Positions 44,017 through 54,776 of a stretch of 64,000 nucleotides of DNA are shown here, piece by piece. The translations under genes and the position numbers were made by a program. Below the pieces are notes generated by a model that had not been told where the DNA came from, ran no database searches, and worked only from the letters and a program-made list of their open reading frames with translations. Positions within the stretch are counted from its first letter, which is position 1, and every line of letters begins with the position of its first letter. Origin of the DNA: Curtobacterium sp. ER1/6 (lineage in GTDB: Bacteria > Actinomycetota > Actinomycetes > Actinomycetales > Microbacteriaceae); assembly GCF_001742745.1 (NCBI RefSeq), contig NZ_MJAK01000007.1, forward strand, positions 97,783 to 161,782. Direction: 5' to 3'.

Positions 44017-45648
44017 TCAGACGCGTTCGAGCAGGTGCCGCTCCTCGACGTCGGCCAGGCCGAGCGTCTTGTAGCCGGCCGACTCGAAGAACACCGTCAG
44101 CCGGTCGTCCTCCGTGCTCATGACCGTGCCGCGTCCCCACTGGGCGTGCTCGACCGGTGACTCCGGCGGCCAGGCGTCGTCGTTCGCACCGTCGGCACCG
44201 TGGGCGTCCGCGTCCTGAGCGGTCCCGGCCGTGCAGGTGTCGCAGTTGCCGCACGGCTCGGCGAGCTCGTCGCCGAAGTACCCGAGCAGGAACTGCCGAC
44301 GGCAGCCCGAGGTCTCGGCGAAGCGACGCATCATCGCGATGCGCGACTCCTCGATCTCCTCGCGCTCCTTCGCCTGCGCCTTCGCGAGGCCCGCAGCGTC
44401 CTCGGCGTCGCGGGGACCGTCCGGTCGCCGGGTGAGACCGTCCTCGCCGTCGTCGAGCGCACCCGCGTCGACGAGGGCGTTGGCCGCGCGGCCCGCGGTG
44501 CGTGCGGCCAGACCGGAGCGCTCGGCGAGCTCGGAGCGGGCGACGGAGCCCTCCGCGGGGACGGCGTCGAACACGGCGCGGAGGGTGGCCGGGCGCGGCG
44601 ACCCGGACGCGAAGAAGCGCCGGAGGCCGAGGTCCTCGGCGCGGTAGTGCATCGTGGCGAGGCCGACGTCGCCGTCGCGGCCGGCGCGGCCCACCTCCTG
44701 GTAGTAGGCGTCGACCGACTCCGGGACGTCGGCGTGCACGACGAAGCGGACGTCGGGCTTGTCGATGCCCATCCCGAAGGCGCTCGTGGCGACGACGACG
44801 TCGAGCTCGCCGTCGAGGAACTCGTGGTGGACCTGCTCGCGGTCCCGCACCCGCAGACCGGCGTGGTACGCCTTGGCCCGGCGACCGCTCTCGACGAGCT
44901 CGTCGGCGTAGACCAGGGTCTCGGCGCGGGTGGCGACGTAGACGATGCCGACGCCCTCGAGCCCGACGACCTGCTCCACGACGGCCTCGCGCTTCGACTC
45001 GTCGTCGCTGTGCCGAACGACCTCGAAGCGCAGGTTCGGCCGGTCGAAGCCGGTCGCGACGACCAGCGGGTCGCGCATGCCGAGCCGCTCGACGATCTCG
45101 GTGCGGACCGGCGTCGAGCCGGTCGCGGTCATCGCGAGCACCGGCGGGCGTCCGAGCCGCTCGACGACCTCGCCGAGCACGAGGTAGTCCGGGCGGAAGT
45201 CGTGCCCCCAGCTCGACACGCAGTGCGCCTCGTCGACGGTGACGAGCGCGACGCCGGCGTCGCGCAGCCGCTCGACGACCTCGTCCTTCGCCAGCTGCTC
45301 GGGGGCCAGGAACACGTAGCGGGCCTCGCCGGACGCCACGGCGTCCCACGCGTCCTCGAGCTGCCGGCTGCCCCGGGTGGCGTTGATGGTCACCGCACGC
45401 GGGGCGTCGGGGTGGTCCTCGATGCCGACGACCTGGTCCTCCTGCAGCGCGACGAGCGGGGAGACGACGACGACCGGGCCGTCGAGCGCGAGCGCGGCGA
45501 CCTGGTAGATGGCGGACTTCCCGGACCCGGTGGGCATCAGCGCCAGCGCATCGCGGCCGTCGAGGACGGCGTCGACGACCCGCTCCTGCTCGGGGTGGAG
45601 GTCCCAGCCGAAGACGTCGGCGGCGCGGGTACGGAGTTCCTTGTGCAC
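44017..45648 (-). CDS. recQ: RecQ-family ATP-dependent DNA helicase
   Basis: Superfamily 2 3'-5' helicase, 543 residues. Motif 0 WDLHPEQERVV, motif I LMPTGSGKSAIYQ (about residue 40), motif II VDEAHCVSSWGHDFRPDY, motif VI YYQEVGRAGRDG. The RecQ-C zinc cysteines are CRRQFLLGYFG...CGNCDTC. There is no HRDC domain. Instead the last 45 residues (AQWGRGTVMSTEDDRLTVFFESAGYKTL) form a small SH3/Tudor-like module reminiscent of the PcrA tail. The GTG at 45648 is the best start but has no clear ribosome-binding site. Confidence 0.9.
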   Translation of the reverse strand: MHKELRTRAADVFGWDLHPEQERVVDAVLDGRDALALMPTGSGKSAIYQVAALALDGPVVVVSPLVALQEDQVVGIEDHPDAPRAVTINATRGSRQLEDAWDAVASGEARYVFLAPEQLAKDEVVERLRDAGVALVTVDEAHCVSSWGHDFRPDYLVLGEVVERLGRPPVLAMTATGSTPVRTEIVERLGMRDPLVVATGFDRPNLRFEVVRHSDDESKREAVVEQVVGLEGVGIVYVATRAETLVYADELVESGRRAKAYHAGLRVRDREQVHHEFLDGELDVVVATSAFGMGIDKPDVRFVVHADVPESVDAYYQEVGRAGRDGDVGLATMHYRAEDLGLRRFFASGSPRPATLRAVFDAVPAEGSVARSELAERSGLAARTAGRAANALVDAGALDDGEDGLTRRPDGPRDAEDAAGLAKAQAKEREEIEESRIAMMRRFAETSGCRRQFLLGYFGDELAEPCGNCDTCTAGTAQDADAHGADGANDDAWPPESPVEHAQWGRGTVMSTEDDRLTVFFESAGYKTLGLADVEERHLLERV

Positions 45649-45770
45649 CCGTCGACCGTGCCCCGTGCTCCCTGTCCGATCACCCGGCCGCTGCGTCCCC
45701 CGGCCAACCGCGGAGACCGGGCCCCGGGCGGTGCCTCGACGCCACGCACCCCGCGTCCACGCTGCGGCAG

Positions 45771-45815
45771 TATGGTGGGCGCGGCCGTTGTCTCGACATC
45801 GAGCGACCCTCGATG
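45771..45815 (+). promoter_or_regulatory. Candidate sucCD promoter and operator-like inverted repeat
   Basis: TATGGT (45771-45776) is a plausible -10, with a leader of about 95 nt. CATCGAG, 5 nt, CTCGATG (45797-45815) is a perfect 7-5-7 inverted repeat just downstream of the predicted start and may be a regulator site. Confidence 0.4.
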
Positions 45816-45873
45816 GTGAGTGCGACCCGATGACCGATGCCGATCGCACGAACCGTGCGGGAAGAAGAACAGC

Positions 45874-47043
45874 GTGGATCTTTTCGAGTACCAGGCCAGG
45901 GACCTCTTCGAGTCCTACGGCGTCCCTGTGCTGCAGGGCATCACCGCCGACACCCCGGAAGAGGCGAGGGCCGCGGCCGAGCGGATCGGCGGCGTGGTCG
46001 TCGTCAAGGCGCAGGTCAAGGTCGGCGGCCGCGGGAAGGCCGGCGGCGTCAAGGTCGCGAAGACCCCGGACGAGGCGTACGAGCACGCGAAGGCGATCCT
46101 CGGCCTCGACATCAAGGGCCACACGGTGCAGCGCGTGATGGTCGCCCAGGGTGCCGACATCGCCGAGGAGTTCTACTTCTCGGTGCTGCTCGACCGGGCC
46201 AACCGCTCGTACCTGTCGCTCGTGAGCGTCGAGGGCGGCATGGAGATCGAGCAGCTCGCGGTCGAGAAGCCCGAGGCGCTCGCACGCGTCGAGGTGAACC
46301 CGCTCACGGGCATCAACAAGGAGGCCGCGCTCGACATCGCGCGCCAGGCGAACTTCCCGGCGGAGCTGCAGGACCAGGTCGCGGACGTCTTCGTGAAGCT
46401 CTACGACGTGTTCGCGGGCGAGGACGCCACGCTCGTCGAGGTCAACCCGCTGGTCCGCACCGGCGACGGCCAGATCCTCGCCCTCGACGGCAAGGTCTCG
46501 CTCGACGAGAACGCCGACTTCCGCCACGAGGGCCACGCGCAGCTCGAGGACACCGCGAGCGAGGACCCGCTCGAGGCCAAGGCGAAGCAGCACGGCCTGA
46601 ACTACGTGAAGCTCGACGGCCAGGTCGGCGTCATCGGCAACGGCGCGGGGCTCGTCATGTCGACGCTCGACGTCGTCGCGTACGCCGGTGAGCGCCACGG
46701 CGGCGTGAAGCCCGCCAACTTCCTCGACATCGGCGGCGGCGCCTCGGCGGAGGTCATGGCCAACGGCCTCGACGTCATCCTCGGCGACCCGCAGGTGAAG
46801 AGCGTCTTCGTGAACGTCTTCGGCGGGATCACCGCCTGCGACGCCGTCGCGAACGGCATCGTCGCCGCCCTCGGCATCCTCGGCGACGCGGCCACCAAGC
46901 CGCTCGTCGTGCGCCTCGACGGCAACAACGTGGACGAGGGTCGTCGGATCCTGGCGGAGGCGGCGCACCCGCTCGTCACCGTCGCCGCGACCATGGACGA
47001 CGCGGCCGAGCAGGCCGCCCAGCTCGCCGCGGCCGCGGCGTAA
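45874..47043 (+). CDS. sucC: Succinate-CoA ligase (ADP-forming) subunit beta
   Basis: TCA-cycle enzyme subunit carrying the ATP-grasp nucleotide site, 389 residues. Seen are [43 protein letters not shown] and the C-terminal FLDIGGGAS...[13 protein letters not shown]. The GTG at 45874 follows GGAAGAAG; the longer frame to 45820 is not supported. sucD starts 14 nt downstream with a GGAGCA ribosome-binding site. Confidence 0.96.
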   Translation: MDLFEYQARDLFESYGVPVLQGITADTPEEARAAAERIGGVVVVKAQVKVGGRGKAGGVKVAKTPDEAYEHAKAILGLDIKGHTVQRVMVAQGADIAEEFYFSVLLDRANRSYLSLVSVEGGMEIEQLAVEKPEALARVEVNPLTGINKEAALDIARQANFPAELQDQVADVFVKLYDVFAGEDATLVEVNPLVRTGDGQILALDGKVSLDENADFRHEGHAQLEDTASEDPLEAKAKQHGLNYVKLDGQVGVIGNGAGLVMSTLDVVAYAGERHGGVKPANFLDIGGGASAEVMANGLDVILGDPQVKSVFVNVFGGITACDAVANGIVAALGILGDAATKPLVVRLDGNNVDEGRRILAEAAHPLVTVAATMDDAAEQAAQLAAAAA

Positions 47044-47057
47044 GGAGCACCAGAGCA

Positions 47058-47945
<888 letters not shown>

Positions 47946-47970
47946 CGCGTCGCGCTGGCGTCACCAGGAG

Positions 47971-48016
47971 ACGGACGGGAGGCACGGTGCGGGTCCGCAC
48001 CGTGCCTCCCGTCCGT
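47971..48016. repeat. Dispersed palindrome family B, copy 3 (20-6-20, perfect)
   Basis: Left arm ACGGACGGGAGGCACGGTGC (47971-47990), 6-nt loop, perfect complement (47997-48016). It is positioned as the sucCD terminator. Confidence 0.9.
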
Positions 48017-48080
48017 CTGTGGATCGTCGTGAGTCTCCACCGCCGCCGCGCGGCTCGCTCGGTGACCGCGGGACGGCACG

Positions 48081-48086
48081 TACCCT
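48081..48086 (+). promoter_or_regulatory. -10 hexamer for leaderless DUF6350 gene
   Basis: TACCCT ends 7 nt before the ATG at 48094. Confidence 0.45.
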
Positions 48087-48093
48087 GACTGCG

Positions 48094-50112
48094 ATGAACC
48101 GCCTGGGAACCGCACTGCTGGCCGCCGTCGAGGCGATCGTGACGGTCGGTGTCGGCATCGGCATCGCGCTCGTGCCGCTGACCCTGCTCTGGGGCTTCGA
48201 GTACGGGCTGCAGGTCGACTGGGACGTCTTCTGGAAGGCCGCGGGCAGCGTCTGGCTCGTCGGGCACGGCGTGGACGTCACGTTCCACCTCGGGACCGCC
48301 ACGGCCGGCGCGTCCGGCATCGAGGGAGCGGGCGACCCCATCCACGTGACGCTCGCAGCCCTCGGCTTCGCGGTCGTCACGGCCTGGCTCGGAGGGCGGG
48401 CCGGTCGACGGTTCGCGGAGACGGAGCACCGCACGACGGGTCTGCTCGTCGGGACCGCGGGCGTGGCCCTGCTCGGACTCGCCGTCGCGCTCTCGTCCAC
48501 CTCCGCCGCGACCGACCCGGTCGTCTGGCAGGCGATCGTGTTCCCGGCGCTCTGGTTCGCGGTCCCCGCACTCGTGACCGCCGAGGTGTGCCGGATCCGT
48601 CGCGGGCTGCCGGCGGACCCGCTGACCGGCCGGTTGCTCGACCAGGTCGACCGGGTGCCCGTGCTGTGGCGCACCACCGTCGGCTTCGCCCTCCGAGCGG
48701 GCACCGCGGTGACCGCCGTCGTGGTCGCGGCCGCCGGCGTGGTCGTCGCCCTCCTGCTCGTCACCTCGTTCGCCGAGGTCATCGCCCTGTACGAGCGCTC
48801 GCACGCCGGGGTCATCGGCGGCATCGCGCTCACCGTCGGTCAGCTCGCGTTCCTGCCCGACCTGGTCGGTTGGGCCGTGGCGTGGCTCGTCGGCCCCGGG
48901 TTCGCGATCGGCACCGGGTCGAACGTCTCGCCGATCGGCACGGTCCTCGGCCCGATCCCCGGGATCCCGGTCTTCGGCGCCCTGCCCGCCTCCGGCCACA
49001 CCTTCGGCCTGCTCGGGGTGCTCGTGCCCGTGGTCGCCGGGTTCGTCGTGGCCGGGCTCATGCGGCCCGCGCTCGTGCGCGCGCTCGGCTCGGCAGACAG
49101 CCCGCTCCGCCGGGCGCTCGCCGGAGCATTCACCGGTGTCGTGGCGGGCGTGCTGACCGGGGTGGCCACGGCGCTCACGTCGGGGTCTCTCGGCCCGGGC
49201 CGACTCACCCAGGCCGGGCCGGACGGCCTGCTCGTCGGCGTGTTCGCGGCCCTCGAGGTCGGCGTACCGGCCGCGGTGGCGCTCGCCGTGGGGAGCGACC
49301 TCGTGCGGTTGCCCGAGCGCTCCCGGAGCCGCGAGCGCTGGATCGAGGCCGACGAGGACGCTGCCGACGACGCCCGCGCGGGTTCGCTCGTCACCGCACT
49401 CGACGAGGCCGGTGCCGGAAGGGCGTCGTCCGGGATCCACCGGTTCACCGTCGAGGAGGCCCACGACTCGTCGACCCGTGCCGCCGTGCCGTCGTCGTCG
49501 GGTGCTGCCGGGGCCGCGTCGGACGACCACCCGACCGAGCCGATCACCGACACCGACGCCGACCCAGCGCACGACGGTGCGCGCGAGCCCGCCTCGTCGC
49601 AGGAGCACGAGCACGAGCCCGTCGTCGCCCGTCGTACACCCGTCGCGGAATCGGACGACGTGCCGCTGCCGGACTGGGCGCGGACCGACGCGGTCGCCGC
49701 CGAGCGGGTCGCTCCCGCACCGGCCGCCCCCGCCCGCAGCGGCATCAGCGGACTGCGGGACCGGCTCCGCGGCGCCGCCGACGACGTCCGCGCGCGCGCC
49801 GGCGACCTGCGCGACCGTGCCGGCGACCTGCGCGACCGCGTCGGCGGGACCGGCGCGGGCAGCACGGGGGACGACGGACCGCGACCGGCGGACGAGACGC
49901 TCCCGCACGCGCCCGGTACCGAGCAGCAGCCCGCCTTCCCGTGGAGCACCGAGGAGTTCGTCGCCGGCCGCGACGACGCCGACGAGCCCACCCCGGCGAC
50001 GACCGCACCGGCAGCGCCCGCGACGGGCGGCACCCGCTGGGACCAGACCGACCAGATCGCCGAGGACGAGCTGCCCTGGTGGCGTCGTCCGAAGCACGAC
50101 GCGGATCGGTGA
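48094..50112 (+). CDS. DUF6350 membrane protein (PerM-like)
   Basis: 672 residues. About 400 N-terminal residues form eight to ten transmembrane helices (the first [27 protein letters not shown]), with the family loop [44 protein letters not shown]. The rest is a hydrophilic, probably cytoplasmic tail containing the repeated [16 protein letters not shown] motif. Its position after sucCD and before purN-purH is that of mycobacterial perM (Rv0955), a membrane protein tied to cell division and persistence. The shared role is inference. Confidence 0.85.
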   Translation: MNRLGTALLAAVEAIVTVGVGIGIALVPLTLLWGFEYGLQVDWDVFWKAAGSVWLVGHGVDVTFHLGTATAGASGIEGAGDPIHVTLAALGFAVVTAWLGGRAGRRFAETEHRTTGLLVGTAGVALLGLAVALSSTSAATDPVVWQAIVFPALWFAVPALVTAEVCRIRRGLPADPLTGRLLDQVDRVPVLWRTTVGFALRAGTAVTAVVVAAAGVVVALLLVTSFAEVIALYERSHAGVIGGIALTVGQLAFLPDLVGWAVAWLVGPGFAIGTGSNVSPIGTVLGPIPGIPVFGALPASGHTFGLLGVLVPVVAGFVVAGLMRPALVRALGSADSPLRRALAGAFTGVVAGVLTGVATALTSGSLGPGRLTQAGPDGLLVGVFAALEVGVPAAVALAVGSDLVRLPERSRSRERWIEADEDAADDARAGSLVTALDEAGAGRASSGIHRFTVEEAHDSSTRAAVPSSSGAAGAASDDHPTEPITDTDADPAHDGAREPASSQEHEHEPVVARRTPVAESDDVPLPDWARTDAVAAERVAPAPAAPARSGISGLRDRLRGAADDVRARAGDLRDRAGDLRDRVGGTGAGSTGDDGPRPADETLPHAPGTEQQPAFPWSTEEFVAGRDDADEPTPATTAPAAPATGGTRWDQTDQIAEDELPWWRRPKHDADR

Positions 50113-50124
50113 CCGCACCGCCGG

Positions 50125-50130
50125 TAGGGT
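50125..50130 (+). promoter_or_regulatory. -10 hexamer for leaderless purN
   Basis: TAGGGT ends 7 nt before the GTG at 50138. Confidence 0.5.
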
Positions 50131-50137
50131 GGACCCC

Positions 50138-50731
50138 GTGCTCGAACTGGTCGTCCTGATCTCCGGTACCGGCTCGAACCTCCGAGCCCTGCTCGAGGCG
50201 ACGACCGACGCCGAGTACCCCGCCCGCGTGGTCGCGATCGGGGCGGACCGTGACGCCGAGGGCCTCGGCCTGGGCGAGGAGTTCTCGATCCCCACCTTCA
50301 CGGTGCCGTTCTCCCGGTTCGCCACGCGCGAGGAGTGGGGCGCCGAGCTCGCCGCGCAGATCCGCCCGTGGTCGCCCGACCTGCTCGTGCTGTCCGGCCT
50401 CATGCGCCTGCTGCCGCACGCCGTGGTGTCCGAGTTCGCCCCGGCGATCATCAACACCCACCCGGCGTACCTGCCCGAGTTCCCCGGTGCGCACGGCGTC
50501 CGGGACGCCCTCGCCGCCGGCGTCGAGCAGACGGGCGCGAGCATCATCCAGGTGGACGACGGCGTCGACACCGGACCGATCCTGGCGCAGGAGCGCGTCG
50601 CGGTGCTGCCGGGCGACACCGAGTCGACGCTGCACGACCGCATCAAGCCGGTCGAGCGCCGCCTGCTCGTCCAGACCATCCTCGACATCGCCAACGGCAC
50701 CACCGACCTGAAGGGCACCCCGAGCGCATGA
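50138..50731 (+). CDS. purN: Phosphoribosylglycinamide formyltransferase
   Basis: Third step of purine synthesis, formyl-THF dependent, 197 residues. Motifs: [17 protein letters not shown] (phosphate loop), [29 protein letters not shown] with the catalytic Asn-His, and [18 protein letters not shown] with the catalytic Asp. Start GTG right after a -10 hexamer. It overlaps purH by 4 bp (ATGA). purN-purH coupling is conserved in actinobacteria. Confidence 0.96.
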   Translation: MLELVVLISGTGSNLRALLEATTDAEYPARVVAIGADRDAEGLGLGEEFSIPTFTVPFSRFATREEWGAELAAQIRPWSPDLLVLSGLMRLLPHAVVSEFAPAIINTHPAYLPEFPGAHGVRDALAAGVEQTGASIIQVDDGVDTGPILAQERVAVLPGDTESTLHDRIKPVERRLLVQTILDIANGTTDLKGTPSA

Positions 50732-52371
50732 GCGTGCACGCCGCCGACCCCAGCCTCTACCGCCACCGCGACGTCGTGCCCGTGCGGCGCGCACTCGTCT
50801 CGGTGAGCGACAAGTCCGGCCTGCTCGAGCTCGCCGGCGCACTGGCCGACGCCGGCGTCGAGCTCGTGTCGACGGGCAGCACGGCGCAGACGATCCGCGA
50901 CGCCGGGTACGCCGTCACCGACGTGTCGAGCGTGACGGGCTTCCCCGAGTCGCTCGACGGCCGCGTGAAGACGCTGCACCCGGCCGTGCACGCCGGCCTG
51001 CTCGCCGACCTGCGCCTCGAGTCGCACGAGCAGCAGCTCGCCGACCTCGGGATCGCGCCGTTCGAGCTCGTGGTCGTGAACCTGTACCCGTTCGTCGAGA
51101 CGGTCGCCTCGGGCGCCGAGCCCGCGACCGTGGTCGAGAACGTCGACATCGGCGGCCCCGCGATGGTCCGTGCGTCCGCGAAGAACCACCCGAACGTCGC
51201 GATCGTCGTGTCGCCGTCGTCCTACGCCGAGGTCGTCGAGGCCGTCCGCGCCGGTGGGACCACGCTCGGGCTCCGGCAGCGGCTCGCCGCCCAGGCCTTC
51301 GCGCACACCGCCTCGTACGACGCCGCGGTCGCCGCGTACTTCGCGTCCGACGTGGTCGGGTCCGCCGGGGCCGCCGGGCACGGCACCGGTGCGGGCGACG
51401 TCGAGACGCCGGGGTCGTTCGACGACTCCCTCCACCTGGAGGCCGACCTGACCGCGACGCTCCGCTACGGCGAGAACGCGCACCAGGCCGCCGCGCTGTA
51501 CACGACCGCCGGGGGAGCGGGCATCGCGCAGGCGACGCAGCTGCACGGCAAGGAGATGTCGTACAACAACTACGTCGACGCCGACGCGGCCGTCCGTGCC
51601 GCGTACGACTTCGACACCCCGGCCGTCGCGATCATCAAGCACGCCAATCCGTGCGGCATCGCGATCGCCCCGGCGGACGCCGTCGACCCGATCGCCTCGG
51701 CACACGCCGCCGCCCACGCCTGCGACCCGCTGTCGGCCTTCGGCGGGGTCATCGCCGCCAACCGCCCGGTCACGAAGCAGATGGCCGAGACGGTCCGCGA
51801 CATCTTCACCGAGGTGGTCGTGGCACCGGCGTTCGACCCCGAGGCGCTCGAGATCCTGTCGCAGAAGAAGAACATCCGCCTGCTCACGCTGCCGGCGGAC
51901 TTCGCGCTCGCGACCCGCGAGGTCAAGCAGGTCTCCGGCGGCTTCCTCGTGCAGGAAGCCGACCGCTTCACCGCGTTCGACCAGTCCACCTGGACGCTGG
52001 TGTCCGGCGAGCCCGCCGACGCCGCGACCCTGGCCGACCTGGCGTTCGCGTGGAAGGCGAGCCGCGCCGTGAAGTCGAACGCCATCCTGCTCGCCGACCA
52101 GGGCGCGAGCGTCGGCGTCGGCATGGGCCAGGTCAACCGGGTCGACTCGTGTCACCTCGCGGTCAGCCGCGCCGGGGAGCGTGCCGCGGGGTCCGTCGCA
52201 GCGAGTGACGCCTTCTTCCCGTTCGCCGACGGGCTGCAGGTCCTGCTCGACGCCGGTGTCCGTGCCGTCGCCCAGTCGGGCGGCAGCGTGCGGGACGACG
52301 AGGTGATCGCGGCGGCGCAGGCAGCGGGCGTGACGATGTACCTGACGGGCGAGCGGCACTTCTTCCACTGA
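50728..52371 (+). CDS. purH: Bifunctional AICAR formyltransferase/IMP cyclohydrolase
   Basis: Last two steps to IMP, 547 residues. The N-terminal MGS-like cyclohydrolase domain ([42 protein letters not shown]) is followed by the AICAR transformylase domain with [10 protein letters not shown] (catalytic Lys-His, about residue 305) and the C-terminal [30 protein letters not shown]. An insert of about 15 residues rich in Gly/Ala (near residue 215) lies between the domains. It is coupled to purN by an ATGA overlap. Confidence 0.97.
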   Translation: MSVHAADPSLYRHRDVVPVRRALVSVSDKSGLLELAGALADAGVELVSTGSTAQTIRDAGYAVTDVSSVTGFPESLDGRVKTLHPAVHAGLLADLRLESHEQQLADLGIAPFELVVVNLYPFVETVASGAEPATVVENVDIGGPAMVRASAKNHPNVAIVVSPSSYAEVVEAVRAGGTTLGLRQRLAAQAFAHTASYDAAVAAYFASDVVGSAGAAGHGTGAGDVETPGSFDDSLHLEADLTATLRYGENAHQAAALYTTAGGAGIAQATQLHGKEMSYNNYVDADAAVRAAYDFDTPAVAIIKHANPCGIAIAPADAVDPIASAHAAAHACDPLSAFGGVIAANRPVTKQMAETVRDIFTEVVVAPAFDPEALEILSQKKNIRLLTLPADFALATREVKQVSGGFLVQEADRFTAFDQSTWTLVSGEPADAATLADLAFAWKASRAVKSNAILLADQGASVGVGMGQVNRVDSCHLAVSRAGERAAGSVAASDAFFPFADGLQVLLDAGVRAVAQSGGSVRDDEVIAAAQAAGVTMYLTGERHFFH

Positions 52372-52429
52372 GCCCACTGGGCCCACTGAGCCGTGCTCAG
52401 ATCGACGGCGTCCAACAACGCCGGAGCCA

Positions 52430-52459
52430 TTGCGCGGCACCAGCGACCGTGAATAGTCT
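52430..52459 (+). promoter_or_regulatory. Candidate promoter of the ABC exporter operon
   Basis: TTGCGC (52430-52435), 18-bp spacer, TAGTCT (52454-52459). It predicts a leader of nearly 490 nt before the first exporter gene, which contains a 44-codon ORF. Confidence 0.5.
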
Positions 52460-52548
52460 GTAAGGCTCCGCACCGAGTACCGACGATCGCAACCGGATCG
52501 GCCGTGCCGGCGGACACAACGGTGACGAAGACGACGACTGGAGTGACG

Positions 52549-52683
52549 ATGGACGCGACGACCGGAACAGTGGCGACGGCTGCCCGGACGGGTCTCGTGT
52601 CCCTCGTGGGGACCGCTCCCGCTCCGCGACCCCGTACCGAAGCGGCCCTGCCGCTGCGGTACCGAGCCGCGGCCGCCGCCTAG
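52549..52683 (+). CDS. Possible leader peptide / small upstream ORF (44 aa)
   Basis: ATG at 52549 with GGAG 5 nt upstream; the ORF reads MDATTGTVATAARTGLVSLV..., is rich in Ala, Thr and Pro, and ends in five Ala codons before TAG. It is too short to be in standard ORF calls. It lies in the long leader of the exporter operon, 270 nt before the first ABC gene, where small ORFs often act as translation-dependent switches. No homology is recognised, so it may not be a real gene. Confidence 0.4.
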   Translation: MDATTGTVATAARTGLVSLVGTAPAPRPRTEAALPLRYRAAAAA

Positions 52684-52953
52684 CCAGGCCCCTCCCACGG
52701 CCCCGCGCCCGACGACACCGTCGGCGAGCGCGGACCGTCCGCTGAGAACCCGGGGACCCGTGTCCCCGGTGCCCACCGGCCCGGTCGACGTCACGCGAGT
52801 GACGGCGACGGCGCGCGACCACGCGCCCGGCCGACGACCCACGCAATGCCACACCGCGCCTCCCGGCCGGACCGCCACCCGCCGACGTGACCCGTCGACG
52901 GGACCGGTGACCCGGCCGAGCGGACGCGGCACGACGCACGAGGACGCAACCGC
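52684..52953 (+). other. Structured leader between small ORF and ABC exporter
   Basis: No gene. It contains a clear hairpin CCGGGGAC (52750-52757), loop CCGT, GTCCCCGG (52762-52769), further self-complementary stretches (for example CGTCACGCGAGTGACG, 52789-52804) and a family B half-site (GCGCCTCCCGGCCGG, about 52857). The hairpin could act as an attenuator; this is inference. Confidence 0.4.
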
Positions 52954-54776
52954 ATGTCCACAACGCCCGACCAGGCGCTCCCGTCCACCGACCGCCCCTC
53001 GACCCTGCGCGCCATCGCGCGCATCTACCCGTACGTCAAGCCGTACCGCTGGCGGCTGCTCGGCGGCATGGCCGCGGCGATGGGCGCCTCGCTCGTCGCC
53101 CTGGCGATCCCGTACGTGCTCCAGTGGCTCGTCGACGGTCCGCTGTCGTCGCGCGACGCCGCGCTCATCTGGCCCGCCGGTCTCGGCGTGCTCGCGCTCG
53201 GCGCGCTCGAGGCGTTCTTCATCGCGTCGCGCCGCCGGCTGGTGATGCGCCCGTCGACGCGCATCGAGACGAGCATGCGCAACGCGCTGTACGCGAAGCT
53301 GCAGGACCTGCCGGTGTCGTTCCACGACCGCTGGGAGTCCGGGCAGCTGCTGTCCCGCTCGGTGTCCGACCTGTCGCTCATCCGGCGGTGGCTGGCGTTC
53401 GGCGTCGTGCTGCTCGTGGTGAACATCGTCACGATCGCGGTCGGCTTCGTCGTGCTGTTCACCTTCGGGTGGCTGCTCGGCCTGATCTTCCTGGTGGCGT
53501 CGATCCCGCTGTGGATCAACGGCCTGCTGTTCGAGCGGAAGTACTCCGTGGTCGCGCGGCGCAGCCAGGACCAGGTCGGCGACCTCGCGACCAGCGTCGA
53601 GCAGTCGGTGCACGGCATCCGCGTGCTCAAGGCGTTCGGTCGCGGGCGGAGCAAGCTCGAGGAGTTCAGCGAGCAGGCCGAGGCACTGCGCGGCACCGAG
53701 ATCGAGAAGGCGAAGGCCATCGCGAGCATCTGGCTGTGGCTGCTGCTCGTGCCGGACGTCGCGTTCGCGCTCTGCCTGCTCGCCGGCATCTGGCTGGCGT
53801 CGCAGGGCGAGCTCACCGTCGGACAGCTGTTCGCGTTCTTCGCCACGGCGACCGTGCTGCGGTTCCCGATCGAGTCGATCGGGTTCTTCCTGTCGATGAC
53901 GTTCGACACCCGGACCGCCGTCGACCGGTTCTTCGAGGTCATGGACTCCGAGAACACGATCGAGGACCCGGCGGAGCCGAGGACCATCGCCGAGCCGCAC
54001 GGGGCGCTGTCCTTCAATGCCGTGCACTTCCGGTACCAGGACGCCACGGACGCGTACCCCGACCTGGTCGACGGGGTCGAGCTGCAGCTGCAGCCGGCGA
54101 GACCATGGCGCTCGTCGGCCTGACCGGCAGCGGCAAGACGACCCTGCTGTCGCTCGTGCCGCGGCTCTACGACGTCACCGGCGGCTCGATCACGATCGAC
54201 GGCGTCGACGTGCGGGACCTGTCCCGCGCCGAGCTCCGCCGGCACGTCGGTGTCGCGTTCGAGGACGCCACGCTCTTCTCGACGAGCGTGCGGGACAACG
54301 TGCTGCTCGGACGTCCGGACCTGTCCGGGGACGAGGCCGAGCGGATCATGCGCGAGGCCCTCGACATCGCGCAGGCGTCGTTCGTCGACGACCTGCCCGA
54401 GGGCGTCGACACCCGCGTCGGCGAGGAGGGCCTGTCGCTCTCCGGCGGCCAGCGCCAGCGGCTCGCCCTGGCCCGTGCCATCGCCGCCCGGCCGTCGGTG
54501 CTCGTGCTCGACGACCCGCTGTCGGCGCTCGACGTCGACACCGAGGCCCGCGTCGAGGCGGGGCTCCGCCGGGTCCTCGCGGACACGACGTCGCTCATCG
54601 TCGCCCACCGCCCCTCCACCGTGACGCTCGCCGACCGGGTGGCGCTCATGGAGGGCGGCCGCATCACCGCCGTCGGCACCCACTCGGAACTGATGGCCAC
54701 CAACGAGCACTACCGCTACGTCATCTCGTCGCTCGACGAGGACGACGCACCCGCCCGAGAGGAGGCGATGGCATGA
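52954..54776 (+). pseudogene. Heterodimeric ABC exporter half-transporter 1, interrupted by a single-base frameshift
   Basis: Reading from the ATG at 52954 gives six transmembrane helices (about residues 30-320) and the start of the ATPase domain, then runs into [10 protein letters not shown] and stops at 54123. The -1 frame from 54096 carries on as [18 protein letters not shown] to 54776. Adding one G at 54096-54097 (CCGGCGAG to CCGGGCGAG) restores a normal 607-residue exporter. The ATPase has Walker A TGSGKTT, signature [14 protein letters not shown] and Walker [12 protein letters not shown], with Asp where the catalytic Glu should be: a degenerate site. No slippery heptamer is seen. It is either a real mutation or a base-call error in a G run. 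Confidence 0.85.

Noticed and set aside
45830..45873. ATG at 45830 as an upstream ORF before sucC
   Set aside because: The frame runs into sucC out of phase without a nearby stop and has no ribosome-binding site.
54085..54110. Programmed -1 frameshifting in the ABC exporter gene
   Set aside because: No X-XXY-YYZ slippery heptamer or convincing downstream pseudoknot is visible, and a single missing G explains the break more simply. Kept as an indel.
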